DNA of 64,000 bases from Inonotus obliquus (Eukaryota; Basidiomycota; Agaricomycetes; Hymenochaetales; Hymenochaetaceae): positions 62,001 to 126,000 of the forward strand of contig JAJHTX010000013.1 of assembly GCA_032164295.1 (NCBI GenBank), given 5' to 3'. The notes below the pieces were generated by a model. That model saw nothing but the letters and a program-made list of their open reading frames with translations, ran no database searches and was not told where the DNA came from. The position numbers were made by a program, and so were the translations under genes. Position 1 is the first letter of the stretch. Each line of letters opens with the position of its first letter. Positions 48,410 to 61,058 of the stretch are shown in pieces.

Positions 48410-50087
48410 ATGCTGGATTTATTTCGCTACGTAAAATCCATTCTACGACCCATAAACATTAACAATGTGTCCATGGAGAGGACATCGTTTGAGTGAGTTT
48501 CCTACGCGTCTCTCGCGTCTCTCCCTTTTGCTTACGATGCTATTAGCTTCGACTGGCACCCCCAACAAAGTTTCCCTTTGAGCGACGCGCTCGACGCGCT
48601 TGTCACTCCCGGTTCTAACTCGTCTTTGATCGGTTTCGATCGTGAAAGGTCCTTATCCACAAAAGAACATGGCACCAGTCCTATTTGCCAATTCGATGAA
48701 AAACCCACAGGCATTAATTTAGGCATTAATTTGAATAGGTGTGTGGATCAATCTATTTCGTGAGATCGACAAACTGACTCTCAGACGTCGATCGAAAGCC
48801 ACCGGACCACATCAACATCAGTCACGTTATCCCTCGACCAACCCTGTCAAAGCGTGGTTGAGGAGATCTCCTGGTCTGGCACGGATTACGGTTTTCCTTC
48901 GTCCTCTGGATCTTATGTGGAGCCCTCGCCTCGCTATATCAAGGACTTACTTGAGGAAGATGCTTTATTTAGGATCACTGCTTCGACGGATGGACCGGTT
49001 TCACTCTCTTCTATAAGCCGAGGTATGGATACCAACCTCGCACAGCTTCAGGTCGCCGGAGATGTCCTCCTCCCCCCGTCATTGGCCCTCGAGGAAGAGT
49101 GGGATCAATTGTCACTTCCGTTAGTACTCCTCCATTCTAACCATCCCATCTCTACTCACCATTAACCACAGTGATCTATCAAACGGTTCCGACACTAGCG
49201 ACGACGTTTCACCGATTATCCCTCCAACGCCTCTAGACGAGGGCGATTCCTTGGCTACGGTGGAAAATAAGGACGATGTCTTAGATTCACCACTCACCTC
49301 GGTCTTCTCTCCTCTCAGTCCGTCGAGTCCTCCTGATAGTCCAGAACCCGTCTCCCCCTGTGTTTCTACTAGCGAGGTTTCTGCGTCAAAGTCCGATGGA
49401 AGGAAGCGCAAGCGAGAGTCCCTCGATTCCCTCGAGTCCGACATGTCCCGTGCCAGTACTCCCGAATCGCCGTCTGTGGATGCTCCTTTCAAGTGGTTCA
49501 CGCTTATCGGGCGGAGCACGTCTCGTCACAGTGCCCACTTTCAGACTAAGATGTACACCAAATTCGGAGAGTCGTGTTGCAACTGGGTCGGCGACAAGGG
49601 ATACTGCAAGTTCGAGACGCTTAAGGACGGAAAGAAAGTGACTTGTGGCGAGGAACTTATTAGAGACGCCAAGATTCTTTATCCTCACATCTCCTTCCAT
49701 CTCGAAGAAGGCGGTTACAACCGCGAGGCAAAGCGGAACCCGACATGGAAGCCAGAGTGCCCATGGTGTCTCTCTAGTAACACAACCTACGACAACTTCG
49801 CTCGACACATCGTATATACGGAGCTAGCGGCCAACGCAATTGTATGTGATTGTGGCGGCACGATCAGTCGAGCCAACCAGATAGCCTTTGTTCGGCGGCA
49901 CGAAGCCTCAAAGATGCATCGTGACTGGACGTTGGAGAATGCGGAGGCAAACAGTGTGGAAGCCGTAAAGGAGGAAGAGTTGGATGAGTTGGAGAAGTTT
50001 GAGGAGTTTGAGGAGGAGATTGAGGAGTCTGAGGAAGAGTTTGTGCAAGGGAGTAGCACAGGAACTAAACGGAGACGTTTAAAGTAG
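48410..50087 (+). CDS. Atypical zinc-finger protein, family member D
   Basis: Exons 48410-48492, 48547-about 48738, about 48785/48799-49119 and 49172-50087. Intron 2 is not settled: the strong AG at 48784 keeps frame only with a weak donor at 48743, while the strong donor at 48739 keeps frame only with a weak AG at 48798. RGMDTNLAQLQV near the third exon's end matches member C. The last exon starts like that of C (SPIIPPTPLDEGD compared with SPIVPLTPLDEYD). Modules are C-x12-C-x13-H-x3-H (GYCKFETLKDGKKVTCGEELIRD...HISFHLE), CPWCLSSNTTYDNFARHIVYTEL with the last His replaced by Leu, and CDCGGTISRANQ followed by RRHEASKMHRDW. An acidic stretch leads to EEFVQGSSTGTKRRRLK, which ends in a basic cluster that could be a nuclear signal. 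Confidence 0.8.
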
Positions 50088-53000
50088 ACGAGTTCCGCGT
50101 CCCGTTCCTCCTATCCTGAATTTATATACTCTGTGCCGATCTTCCATGAGGTCGGTGGCTCAACTCCACTTCTCCCATTTCTCTTTTCGCTCTTCTCTCT
50201 TCTCTTTTTGTTTTCTCTTTCTATTGTTATTGTTTCCTTTGCTTTGCCTGCTTTGCATTGTTGTCCTTGTGCTATTAGCTGTGTATCGTGGAATTCTGTG
50301 TGCTCCGGAATGTTGTATCAATAGCTCGGTTGAAGTATTAAGAAAGAGCAGATATTTTCCTCATAACTCTTATGGCGTGATTGTGGATTGTAACACAGAG
50401 CAAGGCGAGATACAACGAACAGGGAACAGTATCATCGTTTCAAATATCAGGATTAGGTGACAACATCAACTCTTCAGACGGTTTACGCTAAGCTCAGACA
50501 CCTTATCGTTATCCAACCATCACGGATCGCCTTACTGTTAGCGGATATGATAGCATCTGATATCTGACAAAATTTCTTTTTCTTTTTCTTTGTATTCTTC
50601 GTTAGGGCCGGCATTTACGCGTCAAAGGCGTGACAGTTACGTAACTGTTACTATTCACGTGAGTAACACTATCTCTCCTCTTTTCTTCGCCTCAGATCAG
50701 ATGTCATCTCATCTTTCACCTATCGGTTAGCTTATGTATTTCTATTTTACTTGCGATATATTTCTCGTCCGTATCCTGGTAGCGTTGGCAATGCTCTTTC
50801 TGCGTTTGCGTAAGCTCAAGTTCAGGTTGTCCTTCTCTGAGGTCTCTTGCTGATACTGCTCACTTGTGGTAATAGAACAAGGCCTCGCGCGACACATCCT
50901 TAGTATTGTCATGTCGTGAACGATGAAAACGAGAAAAACCCGTAAATAAAGTGCTGTGACATCACGGTAAATTAGTCTTCTATGGCACAAGGAGCGTTAA
51001 GGTTGACTTCTACCAATTGGTCTCGTCAATGTGTTGCTATCACAAACCTCTCCTTGCGCCGAAAGCGAGTGAGTTCATATTTCAGCGGCATGTCATGACA
51101 CCCGATCTCATCGTTCATCGGTGTAACTACGTGTTTTGAATGTCCTTGCCGTCCTTACGCGGGTTGGATATCGATTCACGCCTGAAGAATGCACTGGTCA
51201 TCACGCTAAGTGCCGTTTATTCTTGCACCTCTTGTCGGAAGAGCTGGTCCTATTCTCACGAGTTTTTAATTTCCTTCGCCATCCAAGAATTCCGATTTTA
51301 ACCTTCTCCGGGTCTTATCCTTGATAGTGGCGAGGAAGACTTACGGCTTCCTCTATCGTTATCATCAATATCGCACATCGTTCCCGGGGTAAACATCATT
51401 TGCTCGTGGACTAGGTTTGAAACACAGAATGGAATGTCTCCAAAACTAAACGCTTTGGGTTCTTGAAATTTGGGGTATCGAATGACTATCACGATCGGAT
51501 GAACGATACCGGATAGTGTCCAACTGCTCAGCTAGCGCGGAAAACCGATGGACACCTATTTGTTCGCGGGAAAGGAAGCGAATAAACTCCTTGGCCAGCT
51601 TTCGGGCATCCTATCATGACAAATGGTCAGAATGAATGACAAACAGCTTTAAAGATTGATAGGTCGGAGGTCTGTTGGATTCCCTTCTTATGGTCCGAGG
51701 TCAGCAGTTCTCAAGTTGTTTCTACTCCATTTGGAGAATCCTAAACGGTGACACCAATCCTCCTAATTGAAAGGTAAATACCGCAGGAGCACGGTCAGTG
51801 CGGACGCTGCCAAGATCTGTTTTTATCTCTCTTCCATGCCGTGTGTCCATCAGCGACATTGCCAACATGATATCAAGGAACGACAAGAGCGCGGGGAGAA
51901 GAAGTGAATCATCTTTGGGATGATCATCGCTCCAGAAATGCTACTATACCCCCTCGAGCAACTTCTGCAAGCATGATATGACGTTGATCGAACTTTGCCT
52001 ACTGAGTGGAGTTGGAGTGTTTTTTTGTAGTAGCAGATTATAAGATCCGATCGGAGGAGTTTCCCATCATGACACCCATTCGCCACTCGCCTATCGACGG
52101 GGTCGATGCATTACTGTGAGTCCATCGTAAATTTAGAACGAGGATATCTTACGACACTCATTGCTCTGTGAGAAGTGTATTGGTTCGGAGATTTATTTCC
52201 CGAAGAACTTCGATGATCTACCAAGGGCTAATGAGGTATATTAAATCGACCATCTCACTCACATACACTTTCATTTCATTAATCATCTTGGATGTTACCA
52301 TGTACGGAAGTTGGTGTTGATTCACAATACCATCTCAGTGGCATCCCGCGAACGTTTGCTTGGGTGGTATCAGGGACGATCCCTCTAGGGCTCCCAGTAA
52401 GTTGGTTGCACTGAAAGTTCGAGGCCTTATATTTAGCATGATGGATAAAGTTAGGGTCGATGAGAAGGTTCGTACCTGAAAGGACACCCTATGAAAGCGT
52501 GTGTTCTGACATGGCACTTCCTTGGGAATGCTGATTGACCTTGGTTTGGTGATTCCGTCGGTGCTGGACAGCTCGGTTTGGCTCTACAAAAAAACCGCGA
52601 ACTGCATCTCTTAACGTACGGGTTCTTCTAGTGGTGTTGCCAGCGTGTATCAGATGAACATACACGAATTGAAATTTCGGTGAAAGCTCAGCCGAGTAAC
52701 GACCACACCGGTATGTGTGCAGGAATTTCAGTGGTCTAACCTGCTCTAGTTGGGGTGATCAAGCCCATTCCGTCTTCGTTGATCATTGTTTGAGCATGTG
52801 CTTGCTCGATTCGCTCCACTGAGAGTTTTCCTGTACAGGAACACAAAAATGGAGGCGGGAGTACGCGACCCTTGACATGCTGCTGGGAATATCGTACGGC
52901 AATTTGAAGGTCGAAATCAGACAGTACGTTTATGTCACCTAGATTCAATGCAGAATTACTTCTGAGATATTAACTCTCAGCAAATTGGTCTGGCAAAATT

Positions 53001-55610
53001 TCCCAAAAAGGCGATCTGATGTTAGAAATAGATTGCGCCGGGAGCCCATTTCCTGGGAGGCGCCGAACAAATGCCACTTGAGCGCGATGCTATCTTATTG
53101 CATCGCAGACAACTGGACTAACTAGCGCAAATCAAAGGGCAGACTAGTGCTAATGCTCTGCCTACCTTGACGCTTCGCGGCAACACCAGGAACACCAGAC
53201 AGCTTTATCCGGTAGAGCAGCGCCATAAGACGACTTTACTCAGGCAAAGCTTGGCACGGACGGCCACTTGATGATAGCTCGGTGGATCTAGCCCCTGCTA
53301 TCTATACAGTTATAGGTCCTTTGGCAGCCCCGGAAAGCACTTTCGTGGTTGGTTCTCCCAAACTCAAAGAGGGGAAGAGATAGTCCCGGTTACTCATGAA
53401 GCCGGCCGCCCGATCAGATCTGCATTTCGCAAAACGCGGCACAAATGGTGCTGACAAGATAGATCCAATTTAGCGGATTTGATAGCTAATTATTACGGAA
53501 TCTCGCGTGGCGGAGGTGGTATATAAGACGGGGTCGTTCAGTAGAGGATCTCTCAGCTCGACTACGATCTCCCCGGGGAATAAGCTTGGGGGAGGTCCTT
53601 ATCTTGCTGCTTTTTTCTTCCCCACTTTCTCTTCATTGTGGAGATACTGTCTTGACGGTCACCAGTTGCCCTCTCTCTCATCCTCTTAATCGCTGCAGTC
53701 GTTCTCTGACGTGACATAGTTGACCAGCAGGGAATTCTTGCCAAAGCCAATGCTCAAGCCTGTTTCATCGTATGCTTTCTACCGCATGTGTTGCTTGCTG
53801 AGAGGTGGCGGCCGCAAGGATCCTCTGTTCGTCTTTTGTGTCCCGATGTCAGGGGCGGGGTGTCATATCCAGCCGAACATCGATGTTCTCAAACTGTTTT
53901 TCTCCTCCGCTAGACTGCATTGTCTGATTCAACGACGGTTCAATTCATAGCTTATCTGACGGATGCGCTGGAGTAGTACCCTGAAGGGGAACTATAACCT
54001 CCCTCACTAGTTGAAACAGCCAGTCGTTTGTTATACGCTTCACGCGTTTATGTATGTACGTAGTATGCTTTCTTATTCGATTTCGCCAAATCATCCCGTT
54101 CTTTTTTCATTCTTTCATGGGATGTAATATTTTTCCTTTCGTTTGTCCTTTCGCATAACACGAGGTGTCCTTCGGGCGGATTATTTAATAAGCGAAGCTC
54201 TTTTCGTTATCTTGGAGAAGATGGTATCATCATTAGCTCAGACAGCGTGATGCATATATTAGGCGCAGCCACGGTCCAGCCACTAGAACTTCATCCTTCT
54301 AGAGGCACAGAAGCAACAGAAGACAGAAAATCAAGGATCACCCGGACGGCTGATAAGAGCGCCGGATCGGAGCGAGTGCGCCTATGTCTCACACTGGATA
54401 GGGCATTAATGTCTCGCACGACGTGTCTGCTCACGCTAACCCGTAACAAATGTTTCGATAATAAGAAATGGACGTCACCCGCCTAAGCGCTGAAATTCTC
54501 AAGAATAGAGGCCCCCGACGACAGAATGTTCGAGTACTTCAAAATTGGAGCCGGTATCAGTCTAAGAAACTCTAAGTTTAAGCGACCTGGAAATGTTCAT
54601 GAATACCGACTTCTACTGAGTACAGCAACGAACTGACATGCCAAGAAGAAGGTAAGGCGTGATTCACCGAGCTTATGATGTTACATTGTTAGTCATCTGA
54701 GATGAATGGAGGTCATTGGAATCGTTCTAAAATTTGTCTTTTGAGCGGAGTTGTACGTTTCCTTCCACTTCATGTAGGACGTGAGCTGTGATGAACCATG
54801 TTTTGTTATTAGATTTCACTGCTGAGTATCATGGGACCACCTGAATATCAGAACGAAACCGTTCGGGAGAGGCAATGCAGCAACATCGAGGCATTAAGAA
54901 GAAATGAAGCCGTCGAGAGCATGTTTTAGATGGACCCCAGCAGGCATATGCAGTGAGCCAATGGTGACAAGACAAATATGATCCAGGATTCCGGTAAACT
55001 CAAGTCAGCCTGCTTTCCGTGACTGTAGTTGCACACGGGTCCTACACAAACTCATTTAAGGATGATTGGAAGCAGAACAGAACTGCGCTAGAAGGGCAGT
55101 AGCTGCGGCCTGGGTCAATGTCCTCGAACTTCCACGTAACGTCAAAACACCACCTGAATATACCAAATCCGATGAATGGCGGTTTGCAGCACCAAGAGAC
55201 TGCTAAGACGTATGTCAAGGAGAGGAGCATGTGAGTACAGTTTCTTGAGGCGAATTGACCTCCGCTTGGACAGAACTGGAGGTGGATCATGTATCGAAGA
55301 GCGCTCCGTGAGGTCGTGTCGTGTGAACTTCGACCTCTAATGGAGGCGAGTTGGTGTTGAAGCGAGGAAGTCCGTCTTGATCACGGTGAAGCAATTGCAA
55401 AGGTGAATACTGAGGTATCCGTCTGGGTCTGATCACATCTAGCTATGGCTTCCCGAGGGAATGAATAACGTCAATTCATTTGCCACTGCAACCAATAAGT
55501 GCGAGATGCCGTGAAGCGATCGAGGAACGCGACATTGACCACACTATAAACAATACCATAACATCACGACACTTGGAAGTGCAACGTAGAAGAGTCGGAT
55601 GGGACTAGAA
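50088..55610. other. 5.5-kb gene-poor region
   Basis: The longest gap in the window. Only short frames without domains or matching splice sites were seen. It starts with a T-rich 3' flank of member D (50150-50280). GGTATATAAGACGGG (about 53517-53531) looks like a TATA box but no gene follows. I see no inverted-repeat element here by eye. Confidence 0.4.
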
Positions 55611-57251
55611 TCAGAAGTCCTCGAGTGGGAGACCAATCGCGGCGATACTGGCAAGGTAGATGGCTGTTTCTGCCAAAATGACTAAGCGTCCTGGGCCTGC
55701 GAAGACCATGTTTGCAGACGTTGTGCCGAGGAAAAACTTTCCAAGAAGTTCTCCTTCAGGACTCCAGACCTAGATGGAGGAGAACGAGAATCATCAACGC
55801 ACGATCGTGATTGGACAAAGGAAAGAAGGTTTGGAAAGATAACTCTCACTTGAACACCGTCTCCCGTGCCGGAATATACTCTACCCTTCAAATCTACCTG
55901 CATACCATCCGGGACTCCATTGTCGACGTATGCAAACACACGGCGGTTTTTGAATGTTTGGGTTTTTGAATCAACATCAAATGCATATCTATTCAGAACA
56001 TGGATAAAGTTAGGTCAAGAGAAGGCGGTCATAGGGCGCCCATACTTACATCGTCGCTGGCTCCGTCTGGTTGCTGCCGAGAAAGCCGCCTTGTTCGCCT
56101 GTGTCTGTACTGCCGAGCCCGTTCATTTCAGCGCTCGTATTGACACATGGAGTCTTTAACTCACATGTATGCTGTCTTACCGTCCCCAGAGAACGCAATG
56201 CCGTTGCATCTATCGAAGCCATCCGCAACAACACGAAGAGACCCCGTGTCAGGATCGAATCTATACACCTGATTCGGTAGTTGTGGTGGAGGGCGGAAAT
56301 GGTTGAGAAAGCCATATCTATCGGGATATAGTAATACCAATAATAGTGGTCACTACACCTTCGATGCTTAAGAGAGGAAGAAAAGATATACGTACGTAAC
56401 GTCTGTGAAGAAGATCTTCCTGCTTGTAGGGTGTATTTTTACGTCATTAAGTGAATTAAACTGGCGACCAAAGAAGTTATCAAGGATCACGGTGGAATCG
56501 AAGGGTGGATATGGGTTCACGAGCACAAGGCTTGGTGGGAGAGCTCCCCGGCCCGAGGTGATGAGCAATAGCCTGCCGCGGAATGGTGTACCACCATTGT
56601 CCATTTGCACGTCGTCAGAGAGTGGAACCTGTATGAACACATTGAACCACGCGTCTCGAACGATCCTAAGTCGTGCTGACCTTGGAATAATTTACTATTC
56701 CCCCACCTGCTATCGCAGGGTCTCTCAGACTGATCATCGAAACCTGGCTGTTATGATCCAGGTCACTCATTCCAAGTGGGCTGCCATCATTACTTGCAAA
56801 GAATACCTGAGTAGCGATGTTATCCCTTAGAAATACCAGTCAGGGCAGATACAAACCTCATCCGTTGATGGAACCCAAATAGGCGCTTCATGCGCGAATG
56901 CAAATGTGGAGTTTTCTGCGATAAGACGAATGTATGGGCTTGGACCGAGAACGTCCAAAAATTCGTGGGAGAATATTTGAAAGAAAGGCGGAGTCGTCCC
57001 TGTCGGGTTGAAAGGTTCCGAAGCATTCCGGAAAGTCGCATTCGCGCCGATAACACTGAATGAAAGCGGACTGATGAACTGCAAGGAAGGGGTCAAACTC
57101 CAAGGGCAATCGTATCAGCAACTTTGGCACGCACCACAGATTGACTCGTTAGATTGTTTTCAGAATCGGCCAAGTCTGCAGTACCCAGTCCACCAGCGTA
57201 CTCTATAGCGAGAAGGGCAGCCAGTGCAGCCAGAATTGCCAAGATTACCAT
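55611..57251 (-). CDS. SMP-30/gluconolactonase-family lactonohydrolase with N-terminal membrane anchor
   Basis: Six-bladed beta-propeller hydrolase that opens aldonate or other lactones with a bound divalent metal. Eight exons (57251-57135, 57078-56857, 56806-56681, 56628-56396, 56317-56165, 56109-56050, 55988-55850, 55769-55611) give 402 residues and phases close. The N-terminus VILAILAALAALLAIEYAGG is a signal peptide or anchor. Family blocks in order are PFFQIFSHEFLDVLGPSP, FAFAHEAPIWVPSTDE-VFFASNDG, GMSDLDHNSQVS, QFNSLNDVKIHPTSRKIFF (Asn/Asp metal region), TDVTYGFLNHFRPPPQLPNQ, ADGFDRCNGIAFSGDG (second Asn metal region), AYITDTGEQGG and VDNGVPDGMQVDLKGRVY (Asp metal region). The residues expected at the metal site are present, so the enzyme should be active, probably in the secretory pathway or outside the cell. 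Confidence 0.93.
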
Positions 57252-59003
57252 GGATGCAGATGAATTATCCTCAGCTTTAGCGTTCGGATTTGGGTGTTCC
57301 TTGGTCCTCGACTTTTCGTCGCTCCCGACGTGCTATTGTGATGTACAAATCGAACTCTCAGAACATATATAACGAAAGCGAAGCCCCTACCGGGATTTCT
57401 CTGCCGCCAACTTCGTCATCTGATCTGTTCATTGGTGTGAAGAACAGGCAAAATATGTAGTGCGAAGCCTGAGGAAGTTATTATCGAGATCGAAATGTAT
57501 CCGATTCGTGAAGAGAGCGTCCCAATTGCCAGGGACATACGCGGGCGTTGGTGGTGTTGCGGGCGCCTATGTACCACCCTAATCCAGCCTCGAGAAGACG
57601 AGTTGTGGAATGACCGGAAGGTACACGATAGGGAAGTAATCACAATATCAGATTAGAAATATCGCTACGAAAATGTGCGACACGTGCCCTCCCAACAGCA
57701 CCCGATCAATTCTGAAAAAATCGTACCAAGGGGAAATAGCGTACACACACCGAATCTCCCGGAGGAGAGACAAAAACATGGGAAAATTTAGACGAATAAT
57801 AGATAAAAAGTAAAACCCGTGACTGTGAGAAACGCGAAGCGTTAGCCAAAATTTTCCAAAGCTGCCAAGTTGGTTATACTGCCAGTGCACCACCTCATCA
57901 TGCCGTTCATATCTCTTTCTCTTTCGCCACTCCTTACCTCTCTCTCACCCCTTCTTTCGGGAAACTAGGTTACTCAACCTATCCTCATGCTAAAGTACGT
58001 TTACCGGCGACGACATTGTGGTGGGGGACAAGCGGAGTTGCTAAATTTGTGAACCTGTGCGCCATCACAAACCCGACCAGTGAATTCCAGTGAATTCCTA
58101 CGCCTCGTCGCTAAAACAATCGAAGATTGACACGCGAACTGAGCCGTAAAGCAGCGATCGCATTAAAGACATTCACAAGCGAAGTGAGCCCGCTTGCCGT
58201 ATTCCTGATCATTCAAGATTGCGGCTGGTTGCGGTCCCCACAGCTAAGCGAAGGCAGTCCACGGAGGTATTTTGGATTCCGACGCGCCTCGCGCCTTGTA
58301 TTCCGGATTGGCAATGCCGCCGTTGTTCTACGAAAGGAGAGGCGGTGCACGTCCTAATGCACTGTGAGCTCGTGATATCCGGCCGAGAGTAACTGATGGC
58401 TAAGGCATCACCGTAACTGGGGCAAACTTCCTTTCCAGGCAGGTGAGCAACACATTCTTCTCTCCATACATAGCATCTTGATAAATTATTTGTCGTGACC
58501 GGTGTGCTGCGCCAGGGTCGTTAGGCTCATAATTTCGTTTTCGGGACACCATTGGCGTTCACATTCGCGTTCTTAATCATATGCATCGATGTTCATCTAA
58601 AGTAGACTCGCTTCCGAATGCACAACGTTCTGTCGATGGGCCAGTAATGAAACAGAAGGTCGGAAATCTTGGCTGTGTGCTCCGCGGCAACTTAGAATCA
58701 TCCCTGGCTCAATTCAAAGGACTAGGCCCAAAGGTTGACCAAGAGTCAAGTTTCGGAACCGGAAGCCAATTAGCATATTAGTATAAGTAGGTAGGTGCAC
58801 TTAGCTCCTGCTCAGACTTACCGATTCTTTGCTTCAGCTTTCCGTCCTTTGCTTTGACTCCTTCCCGCTCAGCTGAAGCGTGCTACTCGTCAGTCGTGTC
58901 CGTATATCTAGCACTTCCTCCTGAATTATCGCTACTGGACGATACACATTTGATTTTTTAGTACGCCGTTACGGAACGTCAACTAGAGGCTAAAAAACCG
59001 ATA
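57252..59003. other. Divergent intergenic region
   Basis: 1.75 kb between the start of the lactonohydrolase (minus) and that of the zinc-finger gene at 59.0 kb (plus). An 11-bp unit (CAGTGAATTCC) is repeated in tandem near 58078-58099. No gene was supported. Confidence 0.45.
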
Positions 59004-61058
59004 ATGGAAGAACATCGACAGCAAACTTTAGAGTCCGGTCATGTCCAGGGCGCCTCCGAACATAGTACCGACGACGAGTCTGTCAGGACTTGGCATACAA
59101 GAGGTGTTAGCCATGACGAAAGCGGGACGAATCCGTTTGCAAATGCAGTAAGGTACGCGTCTCCAGGCTGTGCAACGTGGCAACGCGGGAAAGTTGATCA
59201 CCGTACCACGTGCAGTGCCCCTTGGTCCCGCACAGGAAACATGGCTTCACAGGAATACGGGGCCGGGCGCTTAGCATCTAGCTTAAGACCGACCGAGGCT
59301 CCTCGAGTTGCTCGCATTAACAACCCCTTCCAGTAAGTTCACGTCTGCGTTATTTGCAGCTCATGAACCGAATGCCTTTTCTTGGTATCACAAGCAATGA
59401 CAGCTTGACAATGAATCCTCAGCGCTTACTTCTCAATACTCACGCGACCCCTGCGGTATCCGGAAATCAGACGGAAAATGAGGATGTGCTGTAAGTGTCT
59501 CCCAATATTCAACAGACTAGATAAAAGTTAACATTGAATCGACAAGCAGCGTCCCTGATGTAATGGCTTCCCTCTCACCCCTGCGACGTGGACTCGAAAA
59601 TATGGAATTCCCGATGCCCTCCCCGGTTGATTCCTCGGCATCCAGCTCGGCCGAATCCTCCTATCCTGAGGCCATGATATCCCAACGAGGTTTCTATGGG
59701 CTATTGGACGCTCAGTATCAGATTCCGCTTGAAGGATATTGGCAGCATCAAGTGCCTGAGACGTACCCACTTCCATAGTAAGTGAGCGAAGTTGCTGTCC
59801 GTGTTCATTTACTGATATGTTCTAGTTATGGGACTAACTCCAGCGGGTTAACACCCAATGAGGACATCTCTACAGATGCCATACATCAAGGAGCCATGTT
59901 TGGCTATGCGGTACCGTACGTGTCTAAACTTGACATTGAAAATGTCGACTATGCACTCAACAAAAAACGATGTTTGTGTTCTCAGACCTGGCGTATTAAA
60001 CTATGGTGGTCTGCAAGTCAGGGAGAATAATGAATATAAGTACGTTATCTATTTGTGACTTCTCTTGTCGCGAGGAGAATGGCGTTTCAGCTCAGTCATT
60101 GATTCTCGAAGCCTGGCTGAGCCCACGTCATCTATCCGGTGGTCAACAGATACTAGCCGCTCGTCGCAGGAATTGACTGGTGTGACCGTCGCATCTGGTT
60201 CCCTGACCGCGGGGCATTCTTATAACCCGCCAATCGGAACCCCTTCTCAAATCCCTCTGCACACCAGCAATCCTCCGCCGCTGCGGCAAATTCTACCGCG
60301 GACTAGCGCACCGGGTTCATCTAGGCCGTTTTCTGGTATCGTGATGTCAACAGGTCACGGACCAGACACCCGCATTTACGACCCCAGCTTTGGAAGCATG
60401 AGGCCTCGCGGAATCCGAAATGAAGAAGCTTCGTCTAGACCGACCCCGACGCCCGCGTTTGCGGGCCTTGATGAAGAGGGACGAATAAATTTGGACGATA
60501 AAGGGAAGGGAAAGGTTAAATCACGAGAGGACAACGATCAGCCGGCTCGTCTTTCTCTTGACGACGAAATTTCATCTCCGGATCGGACGAAACGTGAGCT
60601 CACCCAACTACTCTTGTGCGATCCGCGGTCGCTAACGAATTTGATTTCTTCTTCAAGGTGACGTTTTATTTACACGTGTTGCTAGGAAAGGTGTGAACAG
60701 AATACGACGAGCAGCGGCGAGTCGTCCTAGTCATATCACCTGTCCTTTCTGCAAAGATGTCGTTTCGAACCACAAGGGGTTCATTCTCCAACACGTCGAG
60801 GCGTGTAATTCCCCCCAAGTGCAAGCTATCCGCGCTTATCAAGGTGGGCCAAACCGAAGTGGAGCGAGCAATCGAGCGAAGATCAGGTGTCCGGATTGTC
60901 GAGGTCGAAGAAGGAGTTTCGAGACTTCTAATAGATGGGCTGACCATTTGTGTCATGTACATGGAGAGTGGATAACGTACGAGTGCGATATACCTGGTTG
61001 TGGTGAGAAGTTTATCTCTGAGTGGGATCGTAACGAGCATAAAAGGAGGGAGCACTAG
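59004..61058 (+). CDS. Zinc-finger protein, distant family member E
   Basis: Seven exons (59004-59332, 59395-59490, 59547-59777, 59826-59915, 59986-60039, 60091-60657, 60686-61058) encode 579 residues with every phase closing. Most of the chain is Ser/Pro/Gly-rich and probably disordered. A charged stretch (NLDDKGKGKVKSRED) lies before the finger region. All three Cys/His modules are in the last exon: CPFCKDVVSNHKGFILQHVEAC (C-x2-C-x13-H-x3-C), CPDCRGRRRSF...DHLCHVH, and CDIPGCGEKFISEWDRNEHKRREH (C-x4-C-x12-H-x4-H), which ends the protein. The layout (small N-terminal exons, disordered middle, three C-terminal fingers, plus strand) is that of members A-D, but the finger sequences differ, so common descent is only an inference. 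Likely a nuclear DNA-binding protein. Confidence 0.78.

Noticed and set aside
53500..53960. A gene starting after the TATA-like string at 53517
   Set aside because: Only short frames follow and none shows a domain or consistent splicing.
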